Numbered from the stretch's first letter, positions 7,408-16,399 are shown. The stretch: 64,000 nt of DNA from Mycolicibacterium sphagni (GCF_013337765.1 NZ_VBSB01000003.1:1-64000); one strand, 5' to 3'. Translations and numbers: made by a program. Notes: generated by a model from the letters alone, not told the origin.

Positions 7408-8436
7408 ATGGCAACGACAGTCAGCGGCGACGGGTGTGTGCGGCTCCGGATTGCCGACGTGCAGTCCGAGACCGCCGACTGTGTCTCGCTGGTGTTCGAT
7501 GTGCCTTCCGATCATCAGGACCGCTTCCGCTACGCCGCCGGCCAGTACCTGACCTTGCGGGTGACGGTCGCTGGCGTGGAGCACCGCCGGTGCTACTCGA
7601 TGTCGTCATCGCCCGCGCTGGCCGAACCGCTGCGCATCACCGTCAAACGCGACCCGGGTGGGGTGGTGTCGAATTGGCTCAACGACACCGTGGTTGCGGG
7701 CGCCGAGATCCACGCCGAAGCACCCCAGGGCCGGTTCGTGCTGGATTCCTCCACGCACGACATCGTCGCGTTCGCGGGCGGAAGTGGTATCACGCCGGTG
7801 TTCTCGCTGCTCCGGACGGCACTGGCCAGCACCGGCCGGCGGGTTCGGCTGTTCTACGCCAACCGCAGCGCCGATTCGGTGATCTTCGACGCGCCGTTGC
7901 GCCGATTGGTCGACGAGTACGGCGATCGGCTGACCGTCCACCACCATCTCGACAGCGACCGCGGTGTCGTCACCCCTGCCGCGTTGACACGGTTTCTCGC
8001 CGGCACCGATGAGTCCGAGTATTTCGTCTGCGGTCCAACGCTATTCATGGATGCCGTGGAGGCCGCCCTGCGGGAGTTGTCGGTGCCCGGCGGACGGGTT
8101 CACCTCGAGCGGTTCGTCGCCGCCGTCCCGGCCGACACCGCGCCATCCGCCGGAGCGGAAGTCACCGAGGAGGTGACGATCGAGCTCGACCGGCGAACCA
8201 CCGCGGCGCAGTACCGATCCGGCAACACACTGCTGCAAACCGCCCGCATGGCCGGGCTGAAGGCGCCGTCGTCGTGCGAAACCGGTTCCTGCGGAACATG
8301 TATCGCACAGGTGACCGAGGGTGCCGCGCGGATGCTGAACAACAACGCGCTCACCGACGAGGAGGTGGCCGACGGCTGGGTGCTCACCTGCCAGGCCATG
8401 CCCACCACGAAGTCCGTTCGGGTCGTCTATGAGTAA
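7408..8436 (+). CDS. Ferredoxin:NAD(P)H reductase-type electron transfer protein (flavin, NAD, C-terminal 2Fe-2S)
   Basis: The 342-residue protein has the modular order flavin domain (RCYSMSS, residues 61-67), NAD(P) domain (GGSGITP, residues 124-130) and C-terminal plant-type 2Fe-2S domain with Cys290, Cys295, Cys298 and Cys328. This is the layout of KshB, PaaE and GbcB-type reductases that feed Rieske oxygenases. It is the first gene of the second operon and most likely supplies electrons to both oxygenases of the cluster. The ATG at 7408 is chosen because residues upstream of it in the open frame are not conserved-looking and it follows a good promoter closely. Confidence 0.88.
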   Translation: MATTVSGDGCVRLRIADVQSETADCVSLVFDVPSDHQDRFRYAAGQYLTLRVTVAGVEHRRCYSMSSSPALAEPLRITVKRDPGGVVSNWLNDTVVAGAEIHAEAPQGRFVLDSSTHDIVAFAGGSGITPVFSLLRTALASTGRRVRLFYANRSADSVIFDAPLRRLVDEYGDRLTVHHHLDSDRGVVTPAALTRFLAGTDESEYFVCGPTLFMDAVEAALRELSVPGGRVHLERFVAAVPADTAPSAGAEVTEEVTIELDRRTTAAQYRSGNTLLQTARMAGLKAPSSCETGSCGTCIAQVTEGAARMLNNNALTDEEVADGWVLTCQAMPTTKSVRVVYE

Positions 8437-8452
8437 CTGTGAGGTGGTCGGA

Positions 8453-9196
8453 ATGAGTCGGGTAGCGGTGGTGACCGGCGGAGGTTCCGGGATGGGCGAG
8501 GCGACGTGCCACGAGCTGGGCCGCCGCGGTCACCAGGTCGCCGTCCTCGACCTCAATGAGGCTGCGGCCCAACGGGTGGCCGACGACCTGCGCGCGCAGG
8601 CGGTGACCGCGATCGGGGTCGGGGCTGACGTCACCGACCGGCCGGCGATGGAGGACGCCTTCGCCAAGGTGCGCTCCGAGCTCGGGCCGACGACGATTCT
8701 GGTCACCAGCGCAGGACTGTTCGGCTACTCGCCGTTCGAGGAACTCAGCATCGACGCGTGGGACCGGGTCATCGCGGTGAACCTGACCGGAACGTTCCAT
8801 GCCTGCCAGCTCGCCCTGCCCGATATGGTGGCTGCCGGCTGGGGGCGCATCGTGATGATCTCGTCGTCGAGTGCGCAACGGGGTTCCCCAGTGATGGCGC
8901 ACTACGCCGCCGCCAAGGGCGGGGTCCTGAGCCTGACCAAGTCGCTGGCCCGCGAGTACGCCGCGCGCGGCGTCACCGTCAACAACATTCCGCCGTCGGG
9001 TATCGAAACCCCGATGCAACACGAGCAGCAAGCTGCCGGAATCTTGCCGTCCAACGAACAGATCGCCAGCCATATCCCGGTCGGGCACTTGGGCACTGGC
9101 GACGACATCGCTGCCACCGTGGGTTTCCTGACCTCGAACGAGGCCGGCTTCATCACCGGTCAGGTCATCGGCGTCAACGGTGGCTCAGTCATCTAA
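8453..9196 (+). CDS. Short-chain dehydrogenase/reductase (SDR)
   Basis: This 247-residue classical SDR has the cofactor motif TGGGSGMG (residues 8-15), a TSAG in place of the usual NNAG, and the catalytic Tyr151-x3-Lys155 with an upstream Ser in ISSSS. It should oxidise an alcohol or reduce a ketone with NAD(P). GAGGTGG at 8441-8447, 5 nt before ATG 8453, supports this start; an in-frame ATG at 8429, overlapping the previous gene's stop, is an alternative. It lies between the reductase and the second Rieske gene, so it probably handles a hydroxylated pathway intermediate. Confidence 0.85.
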   Translation: MSRVAVVTGGGSGMGEATCHELGRRGHQVAVLDLNEAAAQRVADDLRAQAVTAIGVGADVTDRPAMEDAFAKVRSELGPTTILVTSAGLFGYSPFEELSIDAWDRVIAVNLTGTFHACQLALPDMVAAGWGRIVMISSSSAQRGSPVMAHYAAAKGGVLSLTKSLAREYAARGVTVNNIPPSGIETPMQHEQQAAGILPSNEQIASHIPVGHLGTGDDIAATVGFLTSNEAGFITGQVIGVNGGSVI

Positions 9197-9225
9197 CAAT
9201 CCATCCACACCAGCAGGAGGTTCCC

Positions 9226-10491
9226 ATGGCAGTCACCTGGCCCAAGCCACCGGAGGGCAGCTGGACCGAGCACTACCCCGAGCTGGGCACCGGCCCGATC
9301 TCCTTCAAGGACTCCACCTCGCCGGAGTTCTACAAGCTCGAAGGCGAGGCCATCTTCAAGCGGGCCTGGCTCAACGTCGGCAGGGTCGAAGACGTGCCGC
9401 GCGTCGGTAACTACTTCACCAAGGAGATCGAGGTCGCGCGCGCCTCAGTCATCGTGGTCAGAGGCAGGGATGACGTCATCCGGGCGTTTCACAACATCTG
9501 CCGTCACCGCGGAAACAAGCTGGTGTGGAACGACTTTCCGACCGAGGAGGTCCGTGGCACCTGCCGGCAGTTCACCTGCAAATACCACGGCTGGCGCTAC
9601 GGCCTGGACGGCGCACTCACGTTCGTCCAGCAGCCGTCGGAATTCTTCGACCTGGACAATGCCGATTACGGGCTGAGCCCGGTGCATTGCGATGTGTGGA
9701 ACGGGTTCATCTTCATCAACCTCGACCGCGAGCCGCGCCAGACGTTGCGAGAATTCCTCGGCCCCATGGTGACCGCGCTCGACAGCTATCCGTTCGACAA
9801 GCTCACCGAACGCTACGAGTGGGTGGCCGACAACAACAGCAACTGGAAGATCTTCGCCGACGCCTTTCAGGAGTACTACCACGTGCCGTCCCTGCATCCC
9901 CAGCAGGTGCCGCCGGAGGTGCGAGTTCCCAACGCCGGCTTCACGTGCGCGCACTTCCAGCTCGACGGACCGCACCGCGTGGTGTCCACCGCGGGAACCC
10001 GGCGCTGGCTCTTGCCTGCCGAATACATGTATCCGATCGAACGCGCCACCCAGAGCGGGCTCGTCGGGCCCTGGCGCACACCGGATATCGGTGAACTGCC
10101 CGCCGGTCTGAACCCCGGTGGAATCGAGCCGTGGGGCGTCAGTAACTTCCAGATCTTCCCCAACATCGAGATCCTCATCTACGGCGGATGGTATCTGCTG
10201 TACCGCTACTGGCCCACGTCGCACAACACCCACCGCTTCGAGGCCTTCACCTACTTCAGCCCCGCGCGCAGCGTCCGGGAACGCATCGAGCACGAGGTGG
10301 CCTCGGTGGTGCTGAAGGAATTTGCATTGCAGGATGCCGGCATGCTGGGCGGCACCCAGGCCGCGCTGGAAACCGGTGTGATCGACGAGTTCCCGCTCAA
10401 CGACCAGGAGATCCTGGTGCGCCACCTGCACAAGGCGGTCGTCGACTGGGTCGAGGTCTACCAGCGCGACACCGCTCGCGTGGGGGTGTAG
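9226..10491 (+). CDS. Rieske non-heme iron oxygenase, alpha subunit (copy 2)
   Basis: This 421-residue protein is a close paralogue of the product of 4047-5312 and has the same length. Rieske ligands are Cys92, His94, Cys118 and His121; the mononuclear iron ligands are His219 and His224; the bridging residue is Glu216 instead of the common Asp. The start is well defined by AGGAGG at 9215-9220, 5 nt before the ATG. Two divergent copies in one regulon suggest either two substrates, two successive oxidations (for example sequential demethylations) or a hetero-oligomer. A small paired gene follows 3 nt downstream, as in copy 1. Confidence 0.88.
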   Translation: MAVTWPKPPEGSWTEHYPELGTGPISFKDSTSPEFYKLEGEAIFKRAWLNVGRVEDVPRVGNYFTKEIEVARASVIVVRGRDDVIRAFHNICRHRGNKLVWNDFPTEEVRGTCRQFTCKYHGWRYGLDGALTFVQQPSEFFDLDNADYGLSPVHCDVWNGFIFINLDREPRQTLREFLGPMVTALDSYPFDKLTERYEWVADNNSNWKIFADAFQEYYHVPSLHPQQVPPEVRVPNAGFTCAHFQLDGPHRVVSTAGTRRWLLPAEYMYPIERATQSGLVGPWRTPDIGELPAGLNPGGIEPWGVSNFQIFPNIEILIYGGWYLLYRYWPTSHNTHRFEAFTYFSPARSVRERIEHEVASVVLKEFALQDAGMLGGTQAALETGVIDEFPLNDQEILVRHLHKAVVDWVEVYQRDTARVGV

Positions 10492-10494
10492 CTA

Positions 10495-10829
10495 TGGCAG
10501 ACACGTTGTTGCCCAGCGCCTTTGCCGAGCTCGAGGAATTCGCCCCGGTGTGGTGCCTGGCCACCGAGACCGAGCGGTGGGACCGGCGCGTGACCAGCAG
10601 CATGGCCGAGATGGAGCAGTTCTACAACGCGTTCTTCCCCCGACTCGAGGAGGCCATCGAGTACTGCGACAAGTTCTCGCTGGACGAGCTGCCGCAGGAC
10701 GCGACCAATCTGCTGTACCTGATCTACTCGCTGATCATGGTGGCGATGGCGGTGGAAATCATGCACCAGCCCAGACCGGTCGACGCGTGCGATGCCGTCA
10801 TGGTCCGCGTCAGTGAACCCCGACCCTAG
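10495..10829 (+). CDS. Unrecognised 110-residue partner of the Rieske oxygenase (copy 2)
   Basis: This is the paralogue of the small protein encoded at 5318-5644 and is unrecognised. Conserved blocks with that copy include the N-terminal FAELEEFA region, the WCL segment, MAEMEQFYNA, the PR-x-EEAI stretch and YCDKFSLDELP. The composition is acidic and the predicted structure mainly helical, with no signal peptide and no metal-binding Cys cluster. The gene starts at an ATG 3 nt after the oxygenase stop, consistent with translational coupling. Strict pairing of both copies with a Rieske alpha subunit argues for a direct protein partner. Confidence 0.77.
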
Positions 10830-10841
10830 CCAGGAGACGCT

Positions 10842-11687
10842 GTGGGCATGTTGACCATCACGAAGCTGACTTCGACGGTCGGTGCCGAGGTGACCGGACC
10901 GAATTCCGACCAACTCGGCGCTGACGACGCGCTGGCCGGTGCGGTGCTAGAAGCGTTGGAGGACAACGGGGTTCTGGTGTTCCCCGGCCTGAGCCTGACA
11001 CCGGAGGCGCAGGTCGCGTTCTGCACCCGGCTCGGCGAGGTCGACCGGTCCTCCGACGGGCGCCATCCGGTCTCCGGCATCTACCCGATCACCATGGACA
11101 AGTCCAAGAACGCCAGCGCCAATTACCTGCGGGCGGCGTTCCTCTGGCACATCGACGGCTGCACACCGCTGAATGACGAATGCCCGCAGAAGGCCACGGT
11201 GCTGTCGGCGAAACAGGTGGCCGACGAGGGCGGGGAGACCGAATTCGCCAGTGCCTACACCGCTTACGACATGCTGAGTGACGAGGACAAGCAGCGGTTG
11301 GGATCGTTGCGCGTGGTGCACTCGCTGGAGGCCTCGCAGCGCAAGACCACTCCCGATCCGTCGCAGGAGGAGCTCGCCCGCTGGCGCGCTCGCCCGACCC
11401 ACGAACACCCGCTGGTGTGGACGCACCGTAGTGGCCGAAAGTCGCTGGTGCTCGGCGCCTCCGCCGACTACATCGTCGGCATGGACGTCGATGCGGGCCG
11501 CGCCGTTCTCGATGATCTCCTGGCGTCGGCTACCGGTCCCGACAATGTCTACAGTCACACCTGGTCGGTCGGAGACACCGTGATCTGGGACAACCGCGGC
11601 GTCATGCACCGTGCCGGCCAATACGCGGACGACTCCGGCAGATTGATGTTGCGCACCACGGTCTTAGGCGACGAGCCGATCGAGTGA
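10842..11687 (+). CDS. TauD/TfdA family Fe(II)/2-oxoglutarate-dependent dioxygenase
   Basis: The 281-residue protein has the TauD/TfdA jelly-roll signature, with iron ligands His103-x-Asp105 (WHIDG) and His256 (GVMHRAGQY), and C-terminal Arg267 or Arg271 to bind 2-oxoglutarate. These enzymes hydroxylate unactivated carbons or cleave C-O, C-S or C-N bonds. The GTG at 10842 has CAGGAG about 6 nt upstream; ATG 10848 is an alternative. It is the last gene of the second operon and ends 5 bp from the convergent copper-region gene. Its presence with two Rieske enzymes implies a pathway rich in oxidative steps. Confidence 0.86.
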   Translation: MGMLTITKLTSTVGAEVTGPNSDQLGADDALAGAVLEALEDNGVLVFPGLSLTPEAQVAFCTRLGEVDRSSDGRHPVSGIYPITMDKSKNASANYLRAAFLWHIDGCTPLNDECPQKATVLSAKQVADEGGETEFASAYTAYDMLSDEDKQRLGSLRVVHSLEASQRKTTPDPSQEELARWRARPTHEHPLVWTHRSGRKSLVLGASADYIVGMDVDAGRAVLDDLLASATGPDNVYSHTWSVGDTVIWDNRGVMHRAGQYADDSGRLMLRTTVLGDEPIE

Positions 11688-11692
11688 GCTGA

Positions 11693-13603
11693 TCAGCGCC
11701 GGTTCTTGGCCAGCTCACTCAACATCGCGTTGTAGGCGTCGAGGTCGTCGTCGTAGTGGGCGTCGGCATGCCGATCGGTGCGCACCGCGGTCCGCCGGTC
11801 CTGGCGAGCCCACTGGACCACCAGGGCCACCACCACCACGATGATCGGTAGCTCGCTGGACCCCCAGGCGAGCGCCCCGCCCAGATGCTGGTCGTCGCTC
11901 AGACTGCTCAGCCACGGCAGGTCCAGGCTGCGGTAGAACGTGCCACCGAGTATCGACGTCATGGTCATCGTCGCGATACCGAAGAACGCGTGGAACGGCA
12001 TCACCGCGAACAGCATGCCGAGCCGTCCGATGAACGGCAGCCGCTTCGGGCCCGGGTCGATGCCGATGATGCCCCAGAAGAACAGATATCCGGTGATCAG
12101 GAAGTGCAGGCTCATGAATTCGTGACCCCAGTGGTAGCGCACCAACGTGTCGAACGTCGGAGTGAAGTACACCGCGTACAGGGAGCCGACGAACAGCACG
12201 AAAGCCGTTGCGGGATGTGACAGGAACCGTGACACCGGCGAATGCACCAGCCACAGCAGCCATTCGCGTGGCCCGGGCGGGTGACCGGCGCCCGCGGCGG
12301 GCAGAGCCCGCAGCGCCAGCGTGATCGGTGCGCCAAGGACCAGGAACACCGGGATGAACATGTTCAGCGCCATGTGCTCGCCCATGTGCACGCTGAACAT
12401 CGCTGACCCGTAGGCGCGCACACCCGATCCGGTGGTGAACAACAATGCCGCACAACCGAACAGCCACGCCACCAGTCGCCCTGGCGGCCAACTGTCGCCG
12501 CGCCTGCGCAGCCGGAGCACCCCGACCACGTAGGCGCCCGCCAGCACCGCAGCCAGCACTCCGAGTAGCACGTCGAAGCGCCAAACGGTCAGCAGGCGAA
12601 GCACATTCGGGGGATCGGGTAGCTGATAGCCCAGGAAGACATCCCACGCGGTGAACTGGTGGGCCAGCAGCCGCGGCGCGGTCTGAACGGCCATCGCCGA
12701 GATGGTGGCGTCGGCCAACACCGCCGCCAGCGCACCAGCCCGTGGGTACCGTGCGGCGAGCACGCTGACGAGTAGCGCCGCCCCGGCCAGCGCACCAAGG
12801 CGGCCGTAATCCGAGCCGGTGAGTCCACCAGGAGTCGCGAGCAGGAACAACAGCAGCGCCCCATACCCCAGCGCGACCGCACCGGCGGCGACCTCGATCA
12901 CCAGAACGCGCCGGCGCAGTTCGGCTTTCGGCGGCGCGATGACAGCGCTGACCTTCATGCCGGCCAGTACCGCCAGCGCGAGCGCGAACACGATGACCGC
13001 ACTGGTCGCGTAGTCATGGTCGGGGCCCTGGCCGGCGTTGCCGCTCACGGGCAGCGCGATCACCCCGATGAGGGTGGGAATCACTAACACGGAGTGCCAC
13101 ACCCAGCGCACCGTGAGCCGCAACGCGACGGTGGCCACGGCGGCCGCGACCGCGACGACGATCCACCCGCGGGCCATTTCCGATGCGCCAAGCGCACTTC
13201 CGACGCCCCCGCCGCTGATCAGCCGGGAGACCGGGACCCCGGCGGCGTTGGCGGACTGGATCACCACCATCGCCAGCGCGGTGATCAGCCAGAGCGGCGT
13301 CAACCGTTCGGCCAGCAGGTGCACGCGGAAGGAGGCGGCATCGAGCACGCCGTGCTCGTCGGGCTCGGCGGTGGTGACGATGAAGACCAGCGCGCCCAGG
13401 CAGATCGCCGCGGCCAGGGTGGCGGTGAAGTAGCCGACGACTTCGGCGACGCTGGTGACCGTGCCCGGATAAGAGTCGCCGGTGGCGGTGAAGCGCTGCT
13501 CACCGGAGACGGCGGCGTGGGCGATCAGGGCGATGACCATGGTGAGGTAGCCGCCGACGATCCACCGACCCGCCGGCCGGACGCCTGCCTGGGTCGACTC
13601 CAT
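11693..13603 (-). CDS. CopD-CtaG fusion: copper-resistance/cytochrome c oxidase assembly membrane protein
   Basis: This 636-residue polytopic membrane protein joins an N-terminal CopD-like region (several helices, residues ~20-330) to a C-terminal CtaG (Caa3 assembly) domain. The latter is recognised by [13 protein letters not shown] and by His-containing helices such as [14 protein letters not shown]. The same fusion is found in M. tuberculosis as Rv0102. It probably imports or handles copper for cytochrome oxidase maturation at the plasma membrane. It is divergent, across 107 bp, from the DUF5134 gene, another membrane protein with a His/Met-rich segment. Function is inferred from family. 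Confidence 0.82.
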   Translation of the reverse strand: MESTQAGVRPAGRWIVGGYLTMVIALIAHAAVSGEQRFTATGDSYPGTVTSVAEVVGYFTATLAAAICLGALVFIVTTAEPDEHGVLDAASFRVHLLAERLTPLWLITALAMVVIQSANAAGVPVSRLISGGGVGSALGASEMARGWIVVAVAAAVATVALRLTVRWVWHSVLVIPTLIGVIALPVSGNAGQGPDHDYATSAVIVFALALAVLAGMKVSAVIAPPKAELRRRVLVIEVAAGAVALGYGALLLFLLATPGGLTGSDYGRLGALAGAALLVSVLAARYPRAGALAAVLADATISAMAVQTAPRLLAHQFTAWDVFLGYQLPDPPNVLRLLTVWRFDVLLGVLAAVLAGAYVVGVLRLRRRGDSWPPGRLVAWLFGCAALLFTTGSGVRAYGSAMFSVHMGEHMALNMFIPVFLVLGAPITLALRALPAAGAGHPPGPREWLLWLVHSPVSRFLSHPATAFVLFVGSLYAVYFTPTFDTLVRYHWGHEFMSLHFLITGYLFFWGIIGIDPGPKRLPFIGRLGMLFAVMPFHAFFGIATMTMTSILGGTFYRSLDLPWLSSLSDDQHLGGALAWGSSELPIIVVVVALVVQWARQDRRTAVRTDRHADAHYDDDLDAYNAMLSELAKNRR

Positions 13604-13710
13604 CGTCGAAAGTCTACGACTGGCCGTCGTAGTCGAGTCGCCGCGGTGGGAACTTTCTGGTGCGATGGATCGACCAATGCTCAGGTGCGGACGGAAGGAG
13701 GAACTGACCG

Positions 13711-14382
13711 GTGATCGGAGATCTCCCGTTGCGATGGTTCGTCACCATCTTGTTCGTCCTCGCCGCCGCCGAGTGCCTGTATGCGCTGGCCGTCGGCAAC
13801 CGCCGGCCGGCGACGGTCGTCAGCCAGCTGCTGCACGTCGTGATGGCGGTGGCGATGGCGGTGATGGCCTGGCCATGGGGTGCCGCGCTGCCCACCGTCG
13901 CGCCGATGGTGTTCTTCCTACTCGCGACCGGCTGGTTCGTCGCCGTGACGGCGAGCCCGCTCGGCGCCGGTCACCGGATCGCCGGCGGCTACCACGCGCT
14001 GATGATGCTGGCGATGGCCTGGATGTACGCGGTGATGAACGGGCGCCTGCTACCCGGCCAGGAGTCGTACGCCGTCGACGCCGGGTCGGCGCAGTCCGGG
14101 GCGTCCGGCCATGCCGGGCACGCGGGGATGAATATGCCGGGCATGGACATGTCCGGCACGGACGCGCCGACGACCGACGGCTCCGGTGGCGGATACCCGG
14201 CCTACATCGACACGCTGAACTGGGTGTGCACGGTCGGCTTCGCCATCGCCGCGGTGTGTTGGCTGTACCGATACCTCGCCGTGCGGATGGACCGGACTCC
14301 TGGCGGCGGGGTGCCGCTGGGGTGCCTGTGTCAATCGATGATGGCCGCCGGCATGGCGATCATGTTCGGCGTCATGCTCTAG
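13711..14382 (+). CDS. DUF5134 membrane protein with His/Met-rich loop
   Basis: The 223-residue protein has about six predicted membrane helices and fits the DUF5134 family of actinobacterial membrane proteins. Between helices, residues ~132-150 are rich in His and Met ([17 protein letters not shown]), a composition typical of extracytoplasmic copper-binding segments. GTG at 13711 has a strong GGAAGGAGG ribosome binding site beginning at about 13694. The neighbouring CopD-CtaG fusion and zinc-finger membrane protein support a role in copper trafficking, but no enzymatic function is known. Confidence 0.75.
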   Translation: MIGDLPLRWFVTILFVLAAAECLYALAVGNRRPATVVSQLLHVVMAVAMAVMAWPWGAALPTVAPMVFFLLATGWFVAVTASPLGAGHRIAGGYHALMMLAMAWMYAVMNGRLLPGQESYAVDAGSAQSGASGHAGHAGMNMPGMDMSGTDAPTTDGSGGGYPAYIDTLNWVCTVGFAIAAVCWLYRYLAVRMDRTPGGGVPLGCLCQSMMAAGMAIMFGVML

Positions 14383-14452
14383 CGCCGAGATCGACGTTGT
14401 GCAGGTCTCGTCTCGGACTTCTGCGGCGAATCGTCGGTTTGGGCGTAGGGAA

Positions 14453-15172
14453 CTACGCGGCGGAGCCGTCGGTGGGGTAGAGGTGCCCGCGACGACGGCC
14501 GCGAGAGGCGTTGTCGGGTAACACCACATCGGCGGTGACGGGCGCGGCATCCGAGCGCGGTTCCGGTCCGGGCGGGCGCGCGGTGCGCCAGACCAGCAGG
14601 GCCAGGACAGTCCCGGCCAGCACCGGCACATGCGACAGGACTCGGTCCAGGCTCACCGCGCCCGCAACCGCGTCGCTGACGACGTATGCGGTGAGGATCG
14701 CGCTGAACACCGACAGCACCCCGGCCAGACCAGCCGCCGCGGCTGGGCGTACCGCTGCGACGACCATGATCACGCCCAGCGCCGCCGACCAGGCCGTCGA
14801 CTCGTTGAGCAGGTGCCCGCCCATCGTCATGTGGTGCGCGGCCGCCGACGTTCCGACGTTGACACCGGCCGCCTGGGCGATGGCCAATCCCACCTGCATC
14901 AGCCCGACGAGCCCCAACGTCCACCGCAGCCAGGTGCTGGTCGACGGCCCCCGGCGGGGCACCGCGGGCGGTTGGCTCGTACCGGCGACGACCGCCACCT
15001 GGGACCGGCCGGCCAGGCGGCGCAGCTGTTGCGTCTGCTCGACGGCTTGCGCGTACCAGGCACGGCAGTCCGCACAGGTGGCGACATGCTCGTCGACCCG
15101 GGCGGCGGGAACAGGTTCGCGTTCGCCGTCGATCCGGGCTGACAACGCCTCCTGGGCGACATCGCAGTCCAC
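14453..15172 (-). CDS. Zinc-finger (zf-HC2/ZAS) membrane protein, anti-sigma-like
   Basis: The 239-residue protein starts with a ZAS-type zinc-binding motif: Cys3, His29, Cys33 and Cys36 (HVATCADC). It continues into a proline-rich linker and about four to five membrane helices. Such proteins are commonly anti-sigma factors, but no sigma factor gene is adjacent, so this may be an orphan or act on a distant sigma factor. In M. tuberculosis a similar protein (Rv0093c, from memory) lies near copper-transport genes. A short AATAG/CTATT inverted repeat (15179-15192) sits just upstream of the start. The upstream ArsR gene is divergent. Confidence 0.75.
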   Translation of the reverse strand: MDCDVAQEALSARIDGEREPVPAARVDEHVATCADCRAWYAQAVEQTQQLRRLAGRSQVAVVAGTSQPPAVPRRGPSTSTWLRWTLGLVGLMQVGLAIAQAAGVNVGTSAAAHHMTMGGHLLNESTAWSAALGVIMVVAAVRPAAAAGLAGVLSVFSAILTAYVVSDAVAGAVSLDRVLSHVPVLAGTVLALLVWRTARPPGPEPRSDAAPVTADVVLPDNASRGRRRGHLYPTDGSAA

Positions 15173-15238
15173 GTTTCCAATAGTCGTCTATTCGGGCCGG
15201 ATCGTTCCAGCGTCCCGGGCTCAATGTGGGTCCTGGGC

Positions 15239-15244
15239 TAGATT
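15239..15244 (+). promoter_or_regulatory. -10 box of a leaderless promoter (arsR)
   Basis: TAGATT (15239-15244) lies 7 nt before the ATG at 15252, with no ribosome binding site between. The spacing matches the other leaderless starts in this window. Confidence 0.4.
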
Positions 15245-15251
15245 CCTAGGC

Positions 15252-15584
15252 ATGGATGGGCCAGGAGACGAGGTCAAGGTCGAGCGTGCCACGTCCGCGC
15301 TGGCCGACGTCGACATCCACGGCTGGACTCAGCGCTTCGATCTGTTGTCCGACCCGCACCGCCTCGAGATCCTGCTCGGGCTGCACCGGGCGCCCGGCAT
15401 CTGCGTCGGTGACCTGGCCGCGGCGATCGGCAGATCGGAAAACGCCGTCTCCCAAGCGCTACGGGTGCTGCGCCAGCAGGGCTGGGTCACCTCGACGCGG
15501 GTAGGCCGGCAGGCCAGTTATCGCCTCGAGGACCACACCGTGCACGACCTGTTGCACTGGATCGGTGCCGCTCACACCGAGTGA
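15252..15584 (+). CDS. ArsR/SmtB family metalloregulator, probable cobalt/nickel sensor
   Basis: The 110-residue protein is a winged-helix ArsR/SmtB repressor with recognition helix around residues 60-76 (GRSENAVSQALRVLRQQG). The C-terminal helix carries Asp94, His95, His98, His102 and His108, an alpha-5 ligand set of the kind used by NmtR and SmtB for Ni, Co or Zn. There is no CxC alpha-3 site, arguing against As, Cd or Pb sensing. It directly precedes the cbiMNQO transporter, with a 26-bp dyad in the gap, so it most likely represses uptake when cobalt or nickel is plentiful. Confidence 0.82.
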   Translation: MDGPGDEVKVERATSALADVDIHGWTQRFDLLSDPHRLEILLGLHRAPGICVGDLAAAIGRSENAVSQALRVLRQQGWVTSTRVGRQASYRLEDHTVHDLLHWIGAAHTE

Positions 15585-15601
15585 GCTGGTCGGTTCATTC
15601 G

Positions 15602-15627
15602 AATATCTGTACAGGTAGACAGATATT
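15602..15627. promoter_or_regulatory. ArsR-type operator in front of cbiM
   Basis: AATATCTGT (15602-15610) and ACAGATATT (15619-15627) are perfect 9-bp inverted arms around an 8-nt spacer. The 26-bp site has the 12-2-12 layout common to ArsR/SmtB operators. It lies between the ArsR gene (ends 15584) and cbiM (start 15692). Confidence 0.65.
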
Positions 15628-15691
15628 GGCCGCGCGCCTAGGCTTCCCAAGCGGGGACGGGAATCCCCGACCGCATCGCGAGGAGGCACGC

Positions 15692-16399
15692 TTGAGCGTC
15701 CAGATCACGGCCATGCACATGAGCGACGGTCTGGTCAACGCATCCACCTCGGTGGTCTTCGGGATTCTGGCCATCGCCGTTGTCGCGTTCTGCGGCTGGC
15801 GGGCGCGAACCGAACTCGACGAGCGCACGGTCCCATTGGCGGGTCTTGTCGCGGCCTTCATCTTCGCGGTCCAGATGATCAACTTCCCGATCCTGCCGGG
15901 GGTCAGCGGCCACCTGCTGGGTGGCGCCCTCGCCGCGATCCTGGTCGGCCCGTACACCGGCGTGCTGTGCATCACGATCGTGCTGGTCGTGCAGTCGCTG
16001 CTGTTCGCCGACGGTGGTGTCACCGCCCTCGGGATGAACATCACCAACATGGCGCTGATCGGCGTTGCCGCGGGCTATTCGGCGGCACTGGTGCTGTACG
16101 CACTGGTGCGCCGGCGCAGCACCGAGCCGTCGGTGCCCGCGCTCGGGGTCGTGGCATTCCTCGCGGCGGTGATCGGAACAGTCTGTGCCTCAATGGGATT
16201 CGTCGTCGAATATGCGATCGGTGGCGCCGCGCCGACATCGCTGTCGACGGTGGCGGCCTACATGCTCGGCACCCACGTGCTCATCGGTATCGGGGAGGGG
16301 CTGATCACCGCGGTGACCGTGATGGCCGTCGCCCGGTCCCGGCCCGACCTCGTCTATCTGCTGCGCCGGAGTCGCGATCGCGCGACGGTGCCCGCATGA
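15692..16399 (+). CDS. cbiM: CbiM, substrate-binding membrane component of Co/Ni ECF transporter
   Basis: This polytopic S-component of a cobalt/nickel energy-coupling-factor transporter contains MHMSDG, the N-terminal metal loop in which Met1 and His2 of CbiM/NikM ligate the metal. Further signatures are FPILPGVSGHLLGG and DGGVTALGMNITNM. The TTG at 15692 has GGAGG 5 nt upstream and would add seven residues before MHMSDG. The ATG at 15713 would give the canonical N terminus but has no visible ribosome binding site. It is the first gene of cbiMNQO, behind an ArsR operator. Cobalt import for cobalamin synthesis is the likely role. Confidence 0.85.
   Translation: MSVQITAMHMSDGLVNASTSVVFGILAIAVVAFCGWRARTELDERTVPLAGLVAAFIFAVQMINFPILPGVSGHLLGGALAAILVGPYTGVLCITIVLVVQSLLFADGGVTALGMNITNMALIGVAAGYSAALVLYALVRRRSTEPSVPALGVVAFLAAVIGTVCASMGFVVEYAIGGAAPTSLSTVAAYMLGTHVLIGIGEGLITAVTVMAVARSRPDLVYLLRRSRDRATVPA

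Noticed and set aside
15585..15691. Cobalamin riboswitch upstream of cbiM or the cob genes
   Set aside because: The gap is only ~107 nt and holds an ArsR-type dyad; no cobalamin-box sequence or long leader was seen here or before 23862.
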